Of a DNA stretch of 57,717 nt, positions 35,763 to 47,195 are shown piece after piece (position 1 is the first letter of the stretch; each line of letters opens with the position of its first letter). A program made the position numbers and the translations under genes. The stretch comes from Spirogloea muscicola (taxonomy: Eukaryota; Streptophyta; Zygnematophyceae; Spirogloeales; Spirogloeaceae): the NCBI GenBank assembly GCA_009602725.1, contig WELB01000007.1:39525-97241 (forward strand). Direction: 5' to 3'. The notes below the pieces were generated by a model, which had not been told where the DNA came from, did no database searches, and was given only the letters and a program-made list of their open reading frames with translations.

Positions 35763-38238
35763 GGAGGTAAAGGAGGTGAGCGTGGGGTGAGCTCCTTCCC
35801 CTATTTGCAGTAGGTAATGTACGTCATCAGATGTGCTTGCTGTTGTACTTGGCCCTTCAGCCTTCCATCATTTCGATACACGCAATTCAATCCTGGGACC
35901 CCCTCGGTTTTTGCTTTCTTACCATTGTGGCCCCTGTCCATTGCCTTCCAACTTTTCCTGCACTGCCGCAACTGGGCTTGGAATTCCGCTCGTCCTTCTG
36001 ACAGCCTGTCCTACCTGGGACGTCATGCCAAGATATGGCACAAATCAACGTGGCCTCCCACTGGGTGGTGCCTGTGAGAAGCGAGCCAGAAAGAACAATT
36101 CGAGTACAGGGCTCTGGGTGCGAGTTGGGTGGAGAGCTTCTTTACAGAGAGGACTATTTAGGGACCCAGGTGGCTGTGAGGAGCCAGCCATGGTAGAATG
36201 GACAAGACTTGGACAAGGATTGCCAGTCCAAACCGCCCACTCACAACAGAAGGCAAGAGAGGCACAACCTGCGAGCTCTCATCCAGCGGGCAATGGGACA
36301 CTAGAAGACGTGACTCCTTCCACTGCACAGTGGCTGTGATGCCACCAGCCCAGAAGAACTAGGACAGAATCACGCCAAAAATTGATGCCAGCGCAGCAGA
36401 GAGCAGCCAGAACCTGTGAGAATGCTGGTTCAATGATTGCTGCAAGAAACAGAAGACAAGAAGCACGGCAAGGCCAGGGTCCCTTCAAGCGGGCAGTGGA
36501 CGCAGCTCAGGGACGGAAAAGGCTCTGAGAAGGGGGCTAGGGCTGTGAAAGGCCAGCCCGAAAAGAAATTGTCAAGGGCCGAAAGGGCTAAGTTGACAAG
36601 ATCTGAGAAGTGCTCGCCATAGAGGGTAGAGGCGGGGAAAGGCCAGCCCAAAAAGAGTAGACAAGGTCCAAAGAGCAAGAGCCGAACAGAGATCCGACAG
36701 GCAGCTTGAGCACCGAGGACGAGGCGCGCGGGGCGCGTGAAATGAAAGGGAGGCCAATTCAAGCCAATACATTGTTCAGGCAGAGTCTAGTGCAAACTAA
36801 ACAAGGCTACATAATACGGAGACCTAAATTAAAGTGCCTAAGGTGACATTAGTACCCACGGGTGAGCACAAACAAATCTGACAAGCTAACTTGGGGAGCT
36901 GGAGCGCCGCCACGAAAGCCGGAGGCCTGACTAGAGCGCGCCCTGCACATTGATGAATAGCCAATGCTTGCGAGCGCTGCAAACTAAGCGAGAGCCGCAT
37001 TCTTTAGTGTGCAACTAAGGCCTGCGGAATGCTGGAGTGGCCCAAGCTGCCCCCCCGACTCCGATGACGCGCATCAACCAGCCGGGCCAGACGCTGGATT
37101 AGGGAGGACCGTTTCACGCCGTAGCCTCCGTAGATATCCATGGCACACGGGTAAAGATGGTCTCCTCGGGGATGGTCATGGTAGTGCCGCTCCTTCTTAG
37201 CCGAGGAGAGAGAAGTGGCACTACCAATGGGGGCAAGGAGAGGGAGACGCAAGTAAGGGGAAGCGACGGGGAAGGGGCTAGCGCCGGGCGGCTCGGAGGC
37301 GGCCGCGACAGTGGAGCGAGCCGCTCCGCGCCAGCGAGGGCCGTCGGTCGCGCACCGGCAAGGCGGCGGTCAAAAGGCAGACAGGGGCGGCCCGGGCTGG
37401 GCCCGGCGAGGCCGGCAAGCGCGAAGGCGCGCGGTGCGCAGGAGGAGAGAAGGCGTGTTTTGTGCATGACGCATTGTGCATAATGTGACAGGGAAGAGGC
37501 CGAAGCGAGCTAGTATGTAGTACAGGTAGGTACTCTATACTCAGAGAAGAGAGGGGCATTACAAAGAAGGAGAAGCGTCCCCGGGCGCGATGGCAAGAAG
37601 CAGCTCTATCAAGGCGGCAAGGGTCGTGACAAACCAGCCAACAGAAGAACAAGGAGCCAGCCCACAAGAGAGAAGGCGCGCGGGGCGCATGAATTGAAAG
37701 GGAGGCCAATTCAAGCCAATACATTGTTCAGGCAGAGTCGAGTGCAGCCCACAAAGGATTGGCAAGGTCCGATCCCGTGAAAGAATCTAAGGAAGCAGCG
37801 GTTTCAAGGAAACAGCTCTTCTGGTGCGAAGGCAGCGGCTGTTTCTCTGCTCTTCCAGTGCAAAGGCAGCGGCTGTTCAGAGAGAGACTCTTCCAGTAGA
37901 GGGCGATGGCAGTGATGGGCCAGCCCCAAAAGTAGTCTTCCAGACGAGGGCGATAGCTGTGATCGGCCAGCCCAGAAAATGAACAAAATAAAGTTCGAAG
38001 GGGCCAGAAAAGGGTCTGAGGGAGGCCAGCACAAATGAATGATCAGGGGACCCGGAAGGCGTGTGGCGTGTGGAGGGGTGCCGGTCCTCCAATGTAGTCC
38101 TTTTCATTCTTTTTTGGGGCTGGCTTTTCCAGCCCCAAACCTCATTTGCTCAGTCGCGGGTACTGAGCTTCCCTAGTGTGTTGTCGTGTTTGGTAAAGTA
38201 GTCCTTTTCGGCACCTTTTTCTTTGGCTTTGGACATAG

Positions 38239-38276
38239 TCCATTGTTTTTGGGCTGGTTAAGCCAGCCCAAAAACA
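38239..38276. repeat. Near-perfect hairpin of the GGGCTGG repeat
   Basis: TTGTTTTTGGGCTGG and CCAGCCCAAAAACAA form 15-base arms around a 5-base loop. This is the clearest single example of the hairpin repeat that recurs across the window. Confidence 0.85.
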
Positions 38277-38944
38277 AAGGCCATCGTTTGTTTCAAATAC
38301 ACGAAATCTCTTCTTCTCTAAGGGCGAGCACTTTCTTTCAATGGGCGAGCACTTTCCTCTTCTTCTTTCTTTGGCTATCGACATTGTCCATTCTTCTTGG
38401 GCTGGCTTTGCCACCCCCTTTTTCTCAATGGGCGAGAGCACTTCCATGGTGCGCCGTCGCGGCCCAGCCGCGGGGGGGGGACGTCGCGCCCCGCCGGCCC
38501 CTGCGGCGTGACGGCCACGGCGGGGGCGCGCCGTGGGNCAAATTCAGCGGCGGCAGTGGGCGGGCCGGCACCGACGCGGCCTCCGGGGAGTGGGGGGGCG
38601 GGCCCCGCCCCGCCGCGTCGTCGGGATCCGTTTCAGGAAAGGCGCGTGAAACGAAACAAGGAGCGGCCAATGACGGCCAGTACGTCGTTCCGGCAAAAGC
38701 TAAAGCCCAGTCCACCGAGTGGGGCCTACGTCGCGGAGGGGAGGTTGCCGGCGTATAGCCCGGGCGGCGGCCTCTCCACGCTCCCCCCCCACCCCCTTCC
38801 CCCGCGGCTTCGGCTCCCCCGCCGCCCCCTCAAACAGACATCCACAGTAGCCCCCCACCCCCCACCACTCTCCCTCTTGTCAGACCCCTCATCCCCATCC
38901 GTCGTCCAGTCCTTCAGCGCCCGCTTCGCCTCGCCCCGCCAGCC

Positions 38945-40036
38945 ATGACGCTCCAGGCCGCCGCCGCCGCCGCGGCGCCCGCGCTCGCCGGCCCCTACGC
39001 CCGCGTCGCCAAGTCCTCCCTGCACGCCATGTTCCTGCACCAGCAGCTCTCCCGAGGGCCGGAGCGCCAGCAGCCGCCTTCGGTTGACATCGACCATGCC
39101 GCCGAGCGCCCCTCCCCGTCCATCGAGATTGCCGCGGCTGATGGTGAGCTGCTCTGCCAGCTCCTCGCCGGCCAGCCGGGACTCCTCTCTGCCAGCCTCC
39201 TGCAGGCGTGGTCCCGTGGCAGCTTCCTGCATGCTGTCGCTCAGCCTTGCCCTGGCCTCGCGAGGCGCGTATTCTCTTACTATGATTGCTTAGAACGCAC
39301 GATGCGCTGAGCAAGGCCATTGAGCGCATGCTACCTTCGTTTACTTGCAGATATGTCCTCACACAACCCCCAGCCCTGTGATGGCCCGCCCACGCCTTCC
39401 AAGAGCTGCCCACCTCCATGGCCATGTGCTGAGGACGGTGATAGCGAGGTTGACGAGCAGCTCGACGAGTTCGATCTGTCGGTTGCCGAACGAGGAGACA
39501 AGGCTCTTGAGGGGACGCTTCACGAAGCCAGCGGTGGCTGGGAAGACTTCGTAGCCGTGGTGGAAGAGCAGATGCAGGAGTCAGGGGCGAGAGGGACAGT
39601 AGTGGGCTCCAAGCGGGCTGTGGAGATTGCTGATCATCTCACTGGGACCATGAAGAAACTCAGGACAGTGGTACCGGAGTCAGAAGAGGTGAGTGCTTGG
39701 AGTGGCAAAACACCCATCCTTATCCCAGTTCCGTGCTAGTCTTCATGGTGCTATCACCGCAACCTCGCTGGACAAATCTGGTGGATGGGTCATGTGGTCG
39801 GCCTGTCTCCATGATATTGCTTTCATTGTTACTCTCTTGCTACTATTCTCGTTCTTGCTGATGGTTGCTTGCTGTCCACCATGCAGGACGATGATGTAGA
39901 GGCTGTGCTGGACAATGCAATAAGCTACCTGATACAGCTGGAGAATGCAAGCAAGGCTGCGCTATTTGCACGGCAATGCGCGCTTCTCCTTGAGGGTGCT
40001 CTGCAGCCTGGTTCTAGTCGTACCAGCCGCCAATAG
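38945..40036 (+). CDS. Atypical helix-loop-helix protein lacking a basic region
   Basis: Three exons, 38945-39143, 39351-39688 and 39887-40036, join in frame to give 228 residues. The region RAVEIADHLTGTMKKLRTVV, then PESEE, DDDVEAVLDNAISYLIQLEN, fits helix 1, loop and helix 2 of plant HLH proteins, where a DEAI-YL pattern is typical of helix 2. The Arg/Lys-rich DNA-binding stretch with the His-Glu-Arg triad is missing, as in the IBH1/PAR class of plant proteins that dimerise with bHLH factors and block them. The N-terminus is Ala-rich and the middle is acidic and Ser/Pro-rich. The ATG was chosen because it follows a GC-rich leader and gives the right phase. The HLH assignment is by pattern only; the inhibitory role is inferred. 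Confidence 0.6.
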
Positions 40037-41290
40037 TCAGGCCACTCCTGGTGAGCAAAGCACTGGCAGTACTTTACTTTGTGAGATTGCACATGTGACA
40101 AGTTTTTTCATACATTTGAGCGTCATGCCAGTATCACTTGGGCATCTCTACGTGCTGGGCGACTCTAGAGTATATGTTGAGGATGTCAGTCAGACCTTTG
40201 AGCTGATGCACACATGGTTTTGCACAGGCATGGCAGAGTATGCGGATGCAGTCATGGCCTCAACTCCGAAGTGGAGAGCTAGAACTTCCCTCTTGAAGCT
40301 TCAACCATTCTTTAGGCGGTGGCTCCTGCACGGTGCTGCCGTACTCAAGGAACCCTGCTTAGCACGTCTACAAGTACAGCTGGAGAAGGTTGCCAGAGCC
40401 TCTACCCATTCCAGCTAATGGATGACTCGGTAGATACTGTGGCACAATTCTCTGTTAGCTTCCCTGGCCCCAACTCATAGGCTCGCTGATATACGGACGC
40501 GGAGGACTTGGCCTTTGTATTCACACTTCACACCTCTGCATGAGGTGTGCATGTAAAGGGCTTGTCACACCCGTCACTTGACCTTTACCCCACTGTTCGC
40601 TCATCTCCCTTTTAGTCGAATACTACCGGCACATATTTCCCTACCTGGAGGGATTGGGCATTTGTGTTGGATAATTCCACTCCACAACTGCTCTGATGTA
40701 CTTAGAGCAACGACTTTCAAATCTGGTTCTCTTGTGCAGAGCCATGTGGCAACCCAGCCTGTCAGCTGCAAACGATTCCTGTTTGATGGCGGTCTTTGCC
40801 ACTTTGCCTGTCTGGCATCACACTCTGCCTTGTTGATAGTGAGCTGCTAGCCACCTTGAGGTGACCAGTTTGTGAGGCTGGCCAGGTCACTTGCAGATTA
40901 AGCTGGTCAGGTCCTGGAATTTGAGCTTGTACTGTACTGTATTAGCCTGTGGCAACCCCCTGTGACGAAGTGCGCCTGCTCTATGGCAGCCACTCACTTC
41001 AGACAGAACTCTCTCCAGCTCGCTTCTGCACGTAGTAGTGCAGGCTGTGACCTTGGAAGTAGGAAACCTGAGCTTTCGCCTTGTTGAGGTCAATCTGCTG
41101 TGAGCGTCTCCCTGTGGATACTCCCATTGTGCTGATAGTCAGGTCGCAAGCTCTTGGACTGGTCGCTAAGCGAGTCATCACCATAGCAGCAGATCGCTCA
41201 ATGGAGAGTGTCCCGATGTCGAGCAAAGCTGGGCAGGGACAGTGCATCGGTAATGTCGCAAACCGCTCTGACATGTCTTCATGCAGAGCA
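40037..41290. other. Intergenic region, nothing recognised
   Basis: Follows the HLH gene. An open frame at about 40128-40418 shows no known domain and no splice support, and may be 3' untranslated sequence. No main-family repeat was seen until about 41290. Confidence 0.45.
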
Positions 41291-41294
41291 TAGC

Positions 41295-41700
41295 TGGGCA
41301 GGAAGCAATCGGGATGTCAAACGTCGGGGCAATCGGGATGTCAAATGTCGGGGTTGCCCCGAGGCCCCTAGGAGGAGAGGCGAAGCTGCAGAGTCCGAGT
41401 AACGAGTAACGAGGAGAACGGCACGCGGTGCGCGTGGAATAAGACGGAGGCCAAAGCAAGCCAGTACGCTGATTGTGTGGAAAAATAGAGGAAAATCTGA
41501 GAATCTGAGAAGGACCTCACCGGACGAGTGAGCCCGAGACGGCGAGGCAGCGAGGAGAGTGGCTCTCCCAAGGAGAGAAAGGCGCGCGGCGCGCATGAAA
41601 TGATAGGGAGGCCAATTCAAGCCAAAAAATTGTTCAGGCAGAGTCTAGTGCAGACTAAACAAGGCTACATAACACGGAGACCTATACTAAGGTGCCCAAG
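41295..41700. repeat. Tandem duplication and dispersed repeat units
   Basis: GGGCAATCGGGATGTCAAA occurs twice in a row at about 41305-41350. Two dispersed units follow: a degenerate one near 41418 and a well-conserved one at 41575-41690 that continues through CTAAACAAGGCTACATAACA. Confidence 0.7.
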
Positions 41701-41899
41701 GGGGGCGAGGGCTATGAATGGCAAGCCCAGTATAGTTGATACAGTTGCGCTTTTTGGCCCCTGCGCTTTTCGGCCCATTTGGACCTTGTCAAGAAGCAGG
41801 GCTCGCCCATTGAGGATAGGGACTGGAAAAAGCCAACCCAGAAAAGAACGAACAAAGGACGAGAAGGGGCCAGGGGAAGCATAAAAAGAACCAACGCAG

Positions 41900-42660
41900 C
41901 TTGTCAAGGGCCCAAGTGACGAGGCGGCGCCCCAGCGGCGACGCGAGGCGGGCTGGCTGCTCCGTTGGGGTCGGGCGGGTGGCCACGAGGAAGGCAAGGC
42001 GTCGCCGCCCGCCGCCCGCCCAAGCTCTTGGCCCTGCGTCCGCGGGAGAGACAGCGGGAGCGAAGGGTGGATTGGGTTGCTGCACGATCGTGGGGGTCGT
42101 GGGGGGCAGCCCAACGGTCTTTCCGGCGCTGGAAATAGCAACGCCTCTGCCGCCAGCAGCTGCCGCGCGCCGCCCCACCGGAGACCAGCGGAGCCACCGT
42201 GAAACGGGCCCCGGGGGTGGAACTTGTGGCTCAGAGGGGGCCGGGGCTCGGCACTTGGCGGCCGTCATGCCACGTGGAAGGGCCTGTCGCGGCGCGACTC
42301 GGCGGCCGGCACGTGGCGGGGCAGGCCTCAGGCCGAGGAGCCCAGTTTCGTGGAGAGCAACGCTGGGCCGACGTTCTCGGCACAGAACAGCGACAGGACG
42401 ACGCCTGGGAGGCCAACGCTCGAGGGGGCCAACGTCGTCGCGTCGGGCAGGTGACGTCAGCGACGCTCCGTACGCGGGCCGGGCGGGCGGGCACGGGGGC
42501 GGGGGGCACCGCACGGNCGCCGCAGCATGGCCAGCCCTCGAGGCAGAGAGCCCCGGATTGGATCGGTCCACCACATTGGTGGTGACCACGTCTGCAATGA
42601 TGCGCGCGCCGCCTCCCGGCGTGGAGGCCACCAAGTCGACGCGTCGGCGTGTGTAGCCCG
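41900..42660. other. Very GC-rich block without a supported gene
   Basis: About 750 bases with long open frames on both strands at once, which is expected from GC content and is not evidence of coding. No domain was recognised on either strand. One N is present at 42517. It could be an unexpressed CpG-island-like segment or decayed element sequence. Confidence 0.4.
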
Positions 42661-42879
42661 TCCGCCTTCTGTAAGATTGGCATTGTAGAAGTGTTCTCCA
42701 TTGCCATCGTGTAGCCGGCCTCTCACAAATATGCCGAACATGGCATCCCGGAGGAGGTCGTGGGCTGCCGTGCGTTCACCTCCAGTGGCGCAGCGGAGGA
42801 CATGCGCCGCCAGCTCCGCCAGGTTTGCCGACCGTTCCCCGCGCTCGCACTGCAGCACGCCCAGCAGACAGAAAGTGGA

Positions 42880-43570
42880 AAGCGGCTGCTGAAAACAAAA
42901 GAGCGGCTGTGAAAGCCAGCCAGATGCATACAGGTGTTCATACGGGGCGGGAGGAGACCCAGCAGGCGGTGGATTGCCGTGCAAAAACGCTCATCCGGCA
43001 TTCTGAGTACGTCGTAGAGGGGGAGCGCCGAGAGCTAGGCTGCCGCGCCAGGAGAGGATGCTGATCGCAGCCGAGCATGGCCGCGCACGTCTGTCGAAGG
43101 GACGGGTGAGCAGCAGCAAGTCGGGAGTAACTCACAGCTGGAAATGAAAGCGGCTGCTGATATTAAAAGAGCGGCTGTGAAAGCCAGCCAGATGCATACA
43201 AACGATGACGTCACCGTGATTGGCTGGAAAAGAGGCACTCCGCCTAGACCCAGATGCAGCAGCCATAGCGCGGCCTGCTCGTTAAGTTCTTCTTTCCCAG
43301 CTGCGAGCTACTGGGACCTGCTGTTGCTTACTCGTGGGTACTGAGCTTCCATCTTCATCATCTCGTGTCTAGTTTTGCAGTTTCTTCTTTTCGGCAACTT
43401 TTTGGCTTTGGATATTGTCCATTCTTTTTGGGCTGGCTTTGCTAGCCCCTCTTCTCTGTGGGCGAGCAGTCTCTTTCCGACTGACTGAGCCAGCGAGCGC
43501 TGGAAAGAGAGAGCTTCAAAGCACACAACATATCAAGTAGCTGCGAAGCACTCGGTAACCCCTGTTGAGC
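42880..43570. repeat. Dispersed hairpin repeats, including a duplicated block
   Basis: GAGCGGCTGTGAAAGCCAGC with CAGATGCATACA occurs at about 42901 and again at about 43170, both preceded by AAAGCGGCTGCTGA. A further GGGCTGGCTTTGCTAGCCCC hairpin lies near 43430. Confidence 0.7.
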
Positions 43571-43818
43571 AGCCGCAGGTCGAATAAACTGGTCTCCAGG
43601 AAAGAGAGAAGGCGCGCGGTGCGCATGACATTGATAGTGAGGCCAATTCTAGCCTTACAAATGTCCTATTACGGGGTAATGAGCTAGCTAAGGGAGACAC
43701 TCGTATCCCCGAGTGAGCACATGCATATCTGACAAGCTAAGACGAGGAGCCAAACCACCACCACGGAAGCCATTAGCCTGGGCTAATACACGCCCAGCAC
43801 GCTGGTGAATCGCAAGTG

Positions 43819-43993
43819 ACTCAGGGCGACGTCTTTCCGCCTGCTAGCTCTTCAGACTTGCCTCTACTGACTAGAGTTTACTGAGGGTCCGCTTGCTGCT
43901 GTCTCAGTCCTTAGCACTCCGGCTCCTTCAGACCTTGTCTATTCCTTTGGGCTGGCCTCTCCCAGCCACCAGTTAATCTGGCCGCGCTTGCTT
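43819..43993 (+). mobile_element. Short SINE-like insertion, 175 bp, with 6-bp target duplication
   Basis: Flanked by CAAGTG at 43813-43818 and 43994-43999; absent from the paralogous unit at 50935-51235. Its distal 86 bases (43908-43993) contain the GGGCTGGCCTCTCCCAGCC hairpin and are repeated in reverse at 44046-44131. Confidence 0.7.
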
Positions 43994-44040
43994 CAAGTGC
44001 ATGGGAGCGCCTGTAGACTCAATGATAGCAGCATTCTATA

Positions 44041-44131
44041 AGGCAAAGCAAGCGCGGCCAGATTAACTGGTGGCTGGGAGAGGCCAGCCCAAAAGAATGG
44101 ACAAGGTCTGAAGGAGTCGGAGTGCTAAGGA
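44041..44131 (-). mobile_element. Second, shorter copy in reverse orientation, 91 bp, with 9-bp target duplication
   Basis: Flanked by CATTCTATA at 44032-44040 and 44132-44140. 86 of its bases are a near-exact reverse complement of 43908-43993. Both copies share the CGCGCTTGCTT end and differ at the other end, as expected from truncation of a retroposed element. Confidence 0.75.
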
Positions 44132-44409
44132 CATTCTATAGCATGCAACGATCGGCTTGCGGGGACGCTAGAATGCCCTGAGCAACCCGCCCCGACTACG
44201 TCGGCAGGCAAAGAAGCAACGAATGCGGCTGCCGATATTTAACGAGCGGCTGTAAACGGCCAGCCAGACGTATCCAGGTGTAGGCAAGCGGGACCCGTCC
44301 CCTGGCCCTAGGGCGAGAAGCAGGCTGTAGCCATGGCGCGACCGCCACGCGGATGCAGCGCGCATGCCCATGCCATGGACCGATGCAGCAGACGCCGCCA
44401 TGTCCGCCT

Positions 44410-44470
44410 TCGCCCATGTCCGCCGCCGCTGCCGCCGCCGCCGCCGCCGCGCCCCGCCGCCGAGCCGCCC
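44410..44470 (+). repeat. CCG triplet run in the leader of the bHLH gene
   Basis: Interrupted CCG/GCC triplets run right up to the ATG at 44471. The arrangement is the same as at the ABC and LSM14-like starts. Confidence 0.75.
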
Positions 44471-47195
44471 ATGGACGCTGCGCCCCTGCAGCTCACGCTC
44501 CCGTCCCAGGCGTGAGCGCCAATTGCCCGACAGCCCGACGAGCCCACTTACCCACCCACCCGGCTCAAGCGCCCTGTCGTCGCCCGGAGCGGCCGCCTGG
44601 CGAGCTGCATTGTGACCAGAATTGTGGGCGAGGGCCAGCCCAGTACTCTTGAGCAGGCTGGTGCAGGCCAGGGACTTGCGCGTCGGACGGCTTGCCGGCA
44701 AGCCGTCGACACGCCTGCCGGCGCTCTGACCATCTCGCGCTCCGCGAACTGCAGCCGAGTCGGAAGCTCACCGAACCGAGCTGCAGCTCGGCTCGTTCCT
44801 GGCATTGCTGCTGGATATCGTGGCTGATGCAACAAAGTGGGCCTTCCGACGAGTGACCTGCCCTGCCTGCTGAAGGTAGCAGTGATTCACCCGTGGGCTT
44901 GTGCTCGCTCTTTGCAGGTTGGCAGCTGAGCTGCTATGGCAAGCCCTGGACTTGTCCCGGCTGCCACCAATAGCGGCCGGCAGGCCCTCATACTCGCCAT
45001 TCACGGAACAACACGAGGGGGCCGTCAGCGAGCCGGCTTCTGCCAGCAGGCCCCTGCAGCTGCTGTCCGCCGTCCCCGCCACACCTCAATTCAGGCTGCC
45101 GGCTACCCAGCTCACCAGCAGTGCATGGCCGCCAAGCTTGAGTCAGCAGTCATACCGAGCACCAAGCCCGGCGCCCTTTATGCAGGCACCCAGCTCCCAG
45201 CTCCACACTGAGGACAGCAATGGCCCCAGCTTGCCCCTGCTGGATGCATTCGGTGTGAACAGCCTGGAGCAGCCGACGTCTGCAGACGTGATCAGCCTGC
45301 AGCAACTGCAGCATGGCCCTCGTCCAGCTCAGCAGACGCGTCAAGGAGAGGACCACCAGTCCAACACTGTACATGTGCCCGACTTGTTCCAGCACGGCAA
45401 GATGTGGCAAAAGCATTTCCACCCTCCAGCCCCGGAGCTGTCGGAAGCCATGCTACTCTGGAGTCAACCGCTGGCCGTAAGCCGTCAGGAGGACATCCCA
45501 ATGCCGGTGACTGGAGCAGAAGCGGCAGGTGTACCAGCTCCTTCTGCTGAATCACCTCAAGATGACAATCCGCTGCGGTACGATTTTGATGCAGGGTGAG
45601 CTATCATGGTCTGGACCACTCGCAGTGCTGTCCCAAGCGTTTGTTGATGGTTTCTTGCAGAGGTACTGATGGTCCTTGAAGGGTAATCGACAGGGGCCTT
45701 TTGTTGATTGCAAGCAGCTGTCAACAGATTTATGCCACGACTGTACATTTGACCGCATGCATTCTCCCTTGTGCTTGCTAGTGTGCATCAGAAGCAAGAC
45801 GCATTCCCCTTGTTGTTGACTTGTTTGCCATCTGCAAATGATGCACCATCTTATTCAAGAACAGAGCTAGCAACCCTGGACTGTGTTCTACTGCTTCACA
45901 GTGCTTAAGCTTTATCTGCGATTGGGAATACTGCACACTCCTCAGACCGCTCCTGTGGCCATGTGCAGACCAAACGAGGTGCAGGGCAGCTCAGCTTTCT
46001 CCTGCTATGCCCGAGCAGCTGCACCTGACTCTACGCCAGGGTTTGCGAGCCAGGAGCGCACAGGGCCATTTATGCATACATCCGCCACCGCCCTCATGCG
46101 TCCAGAGGCTGAGGGCCCTGCCATTGACTTCCCAAAGCTAGAGCCAAGCGAACAGGCAGTGCAGAGCATCCCGCATGACGACCTGGCAGCCAGGCAAGAA
46201 AAGCTCCGCAGAGACCCGCAGCCATGTAATGGCTCAGCAGACACAGCAGCCAATCCAGCAGCCCCAGGGAAGAAGGGGCGCACCTCTCCACCTGCAGAAC
46301 TTCCTCGGAAGAGATTAAAGAAAACAGAGGAGAGCTTGGAGTCTTTGGTATGCTCATTGAAGCTGTTGATATCGTTCTGGCAGATCGCTCATCGTGCTGA
46401 CTTCCTTAATGCACATCGCTTTTGTACTACACACACTATGTATTGCATCGCTTCCAGTCAGCAGAATATACATAGCAAGTCCTTTCAAAGCCAATGCAGC
46501 TTCAACTCGTATTCCTTACTGGGTCTGCCAATTGTCACCTGCAGCAAACCATCCAGTCTGAATACAGCACTTCTGAGCCTGAGCACGAGACAGACGTTCA
46601 GGGTGAAGAAAGTTTGATATACATGAAGCCACGTGCCAAGAGGGGCTGCGCTACACACCCACGTAGCATAGCTGAAAGAGTGAGCTTCTTCGGAGACACA
46701 TTGATGTGATCAAGGTTGTGAATGGATCGCCAAAGCTCTGCATCTTCAGATGGCTGCCATGGATTCACTTCTGCAATTGTGGTAGCATCGACCTGTTGAC
46801 AATGCTTCTGTGGTGTATGCCAGTTGCGAAGGTCACGGATCAGCGAGAACTTGAAGAGACTTCAGGACCTCATCCCCAACCTTGACAAGGAGGCGCATAC
46901 AGCAGATATGCTAGAAAGAGCTGTGCAATACATGCACGAGCTGCAAGAAGTGGTGAAGGTAACATGAATCAAGGCTTGAACATTGTTGCTGCCGTATAAT
47001 ATGGCAGCAACTTTCAGCCGGTAGTCGCTGCGATCACTCACCAGCACTTGTCTTGACTGCTTATTGCAATGTGGCTCACAGAAACTGACAGAGGAGCGAG
47101 GAGGGTCTTCACAAACTGCCGCTACAGGTACAAGACGAAGCCACGGAAAAGATGACACAGAGGGGCAGGACGGCAGCTACTCTCCAAATACATAG
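44471..47195 (+). CDS. bHLH transcription factor, group IX type (FBH/AKS-like)
   Basis: Nuclear DNA-binding regulator. Six exons: 44471-44511, 44918-45595, 45969-46347, 46545-46679, 46824-46958 and 47082-47195; 1,482 bases, 493 residues, every phase consistent. The N-terminal 400 residues are Ser/Pro/Gln-rich without a known domain. The C-terminal part has PRKRLKK (possible nuclear signal), then RAKRGCATHPRSIAER and LRRSRISENLKRLQDLIPNL, DKEAHTADMLERAVQYMHEL. This is the basic region, helix 1, loop and helix 2 of the plant FBH/AKS/bHLH122 group, whose hallmark is RAKRGCATHPRSIAERVRRT. A short Gly/Ser-rich tail ends at TAG. The intron between the basic region and helix 1 falls at the position conserved in plant bHLH genes. 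The start is supported by phase and by the product QALAAELLWQAL across the first junction. Target genes are unknown. Confidence 0.9.

Larger units (their letters stand above)
31680..38300. repeat. Large cluster of diverged dispersed repeats
   Basis: About 6.6 kb with no convincing gene. It contains the GGCGCGCGG-type unit (near 31760, 36720, 37440 and 37675) and the GGGCTGG/CCAGCCC hairpin unit (near 33590, 34019, 34196, 34726, 34799, 34843, 36556, 36640, 37918, 37962, 38110 and 38249). It also has three copies of a roughly 210-bp sequence (listed separately) and a foldback structure. Short open frames here are repeats translated on different strands and share no recognisable domain. Confidence 0.75.
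43595..44165 (+). repeat. Long dispersed unit interrupted by two short insertions
   Basis: The unit begins GAGAGAAGGCGCGCGGTGCG and runs to CATGCAACGATCGGCTTGCG, colinear with the uninterrupted copy at 50935-51235. The two interruptions are listed separately. Confidence 0.8.

Noticed and set aside
31680-38300. LTR retrotransposon
   Set aside because: No paired long terminal repeats, primer-binding site, polypurine tract or reverse transcriptase motif could be seen.
41789-42656. Long open frames on both strands in the GC-rich block
   Set aside because: They overlap each other, are full of Arg/Gly/Pro/Ala, show no domain and have no splice support; high GC explains the absence of stops.
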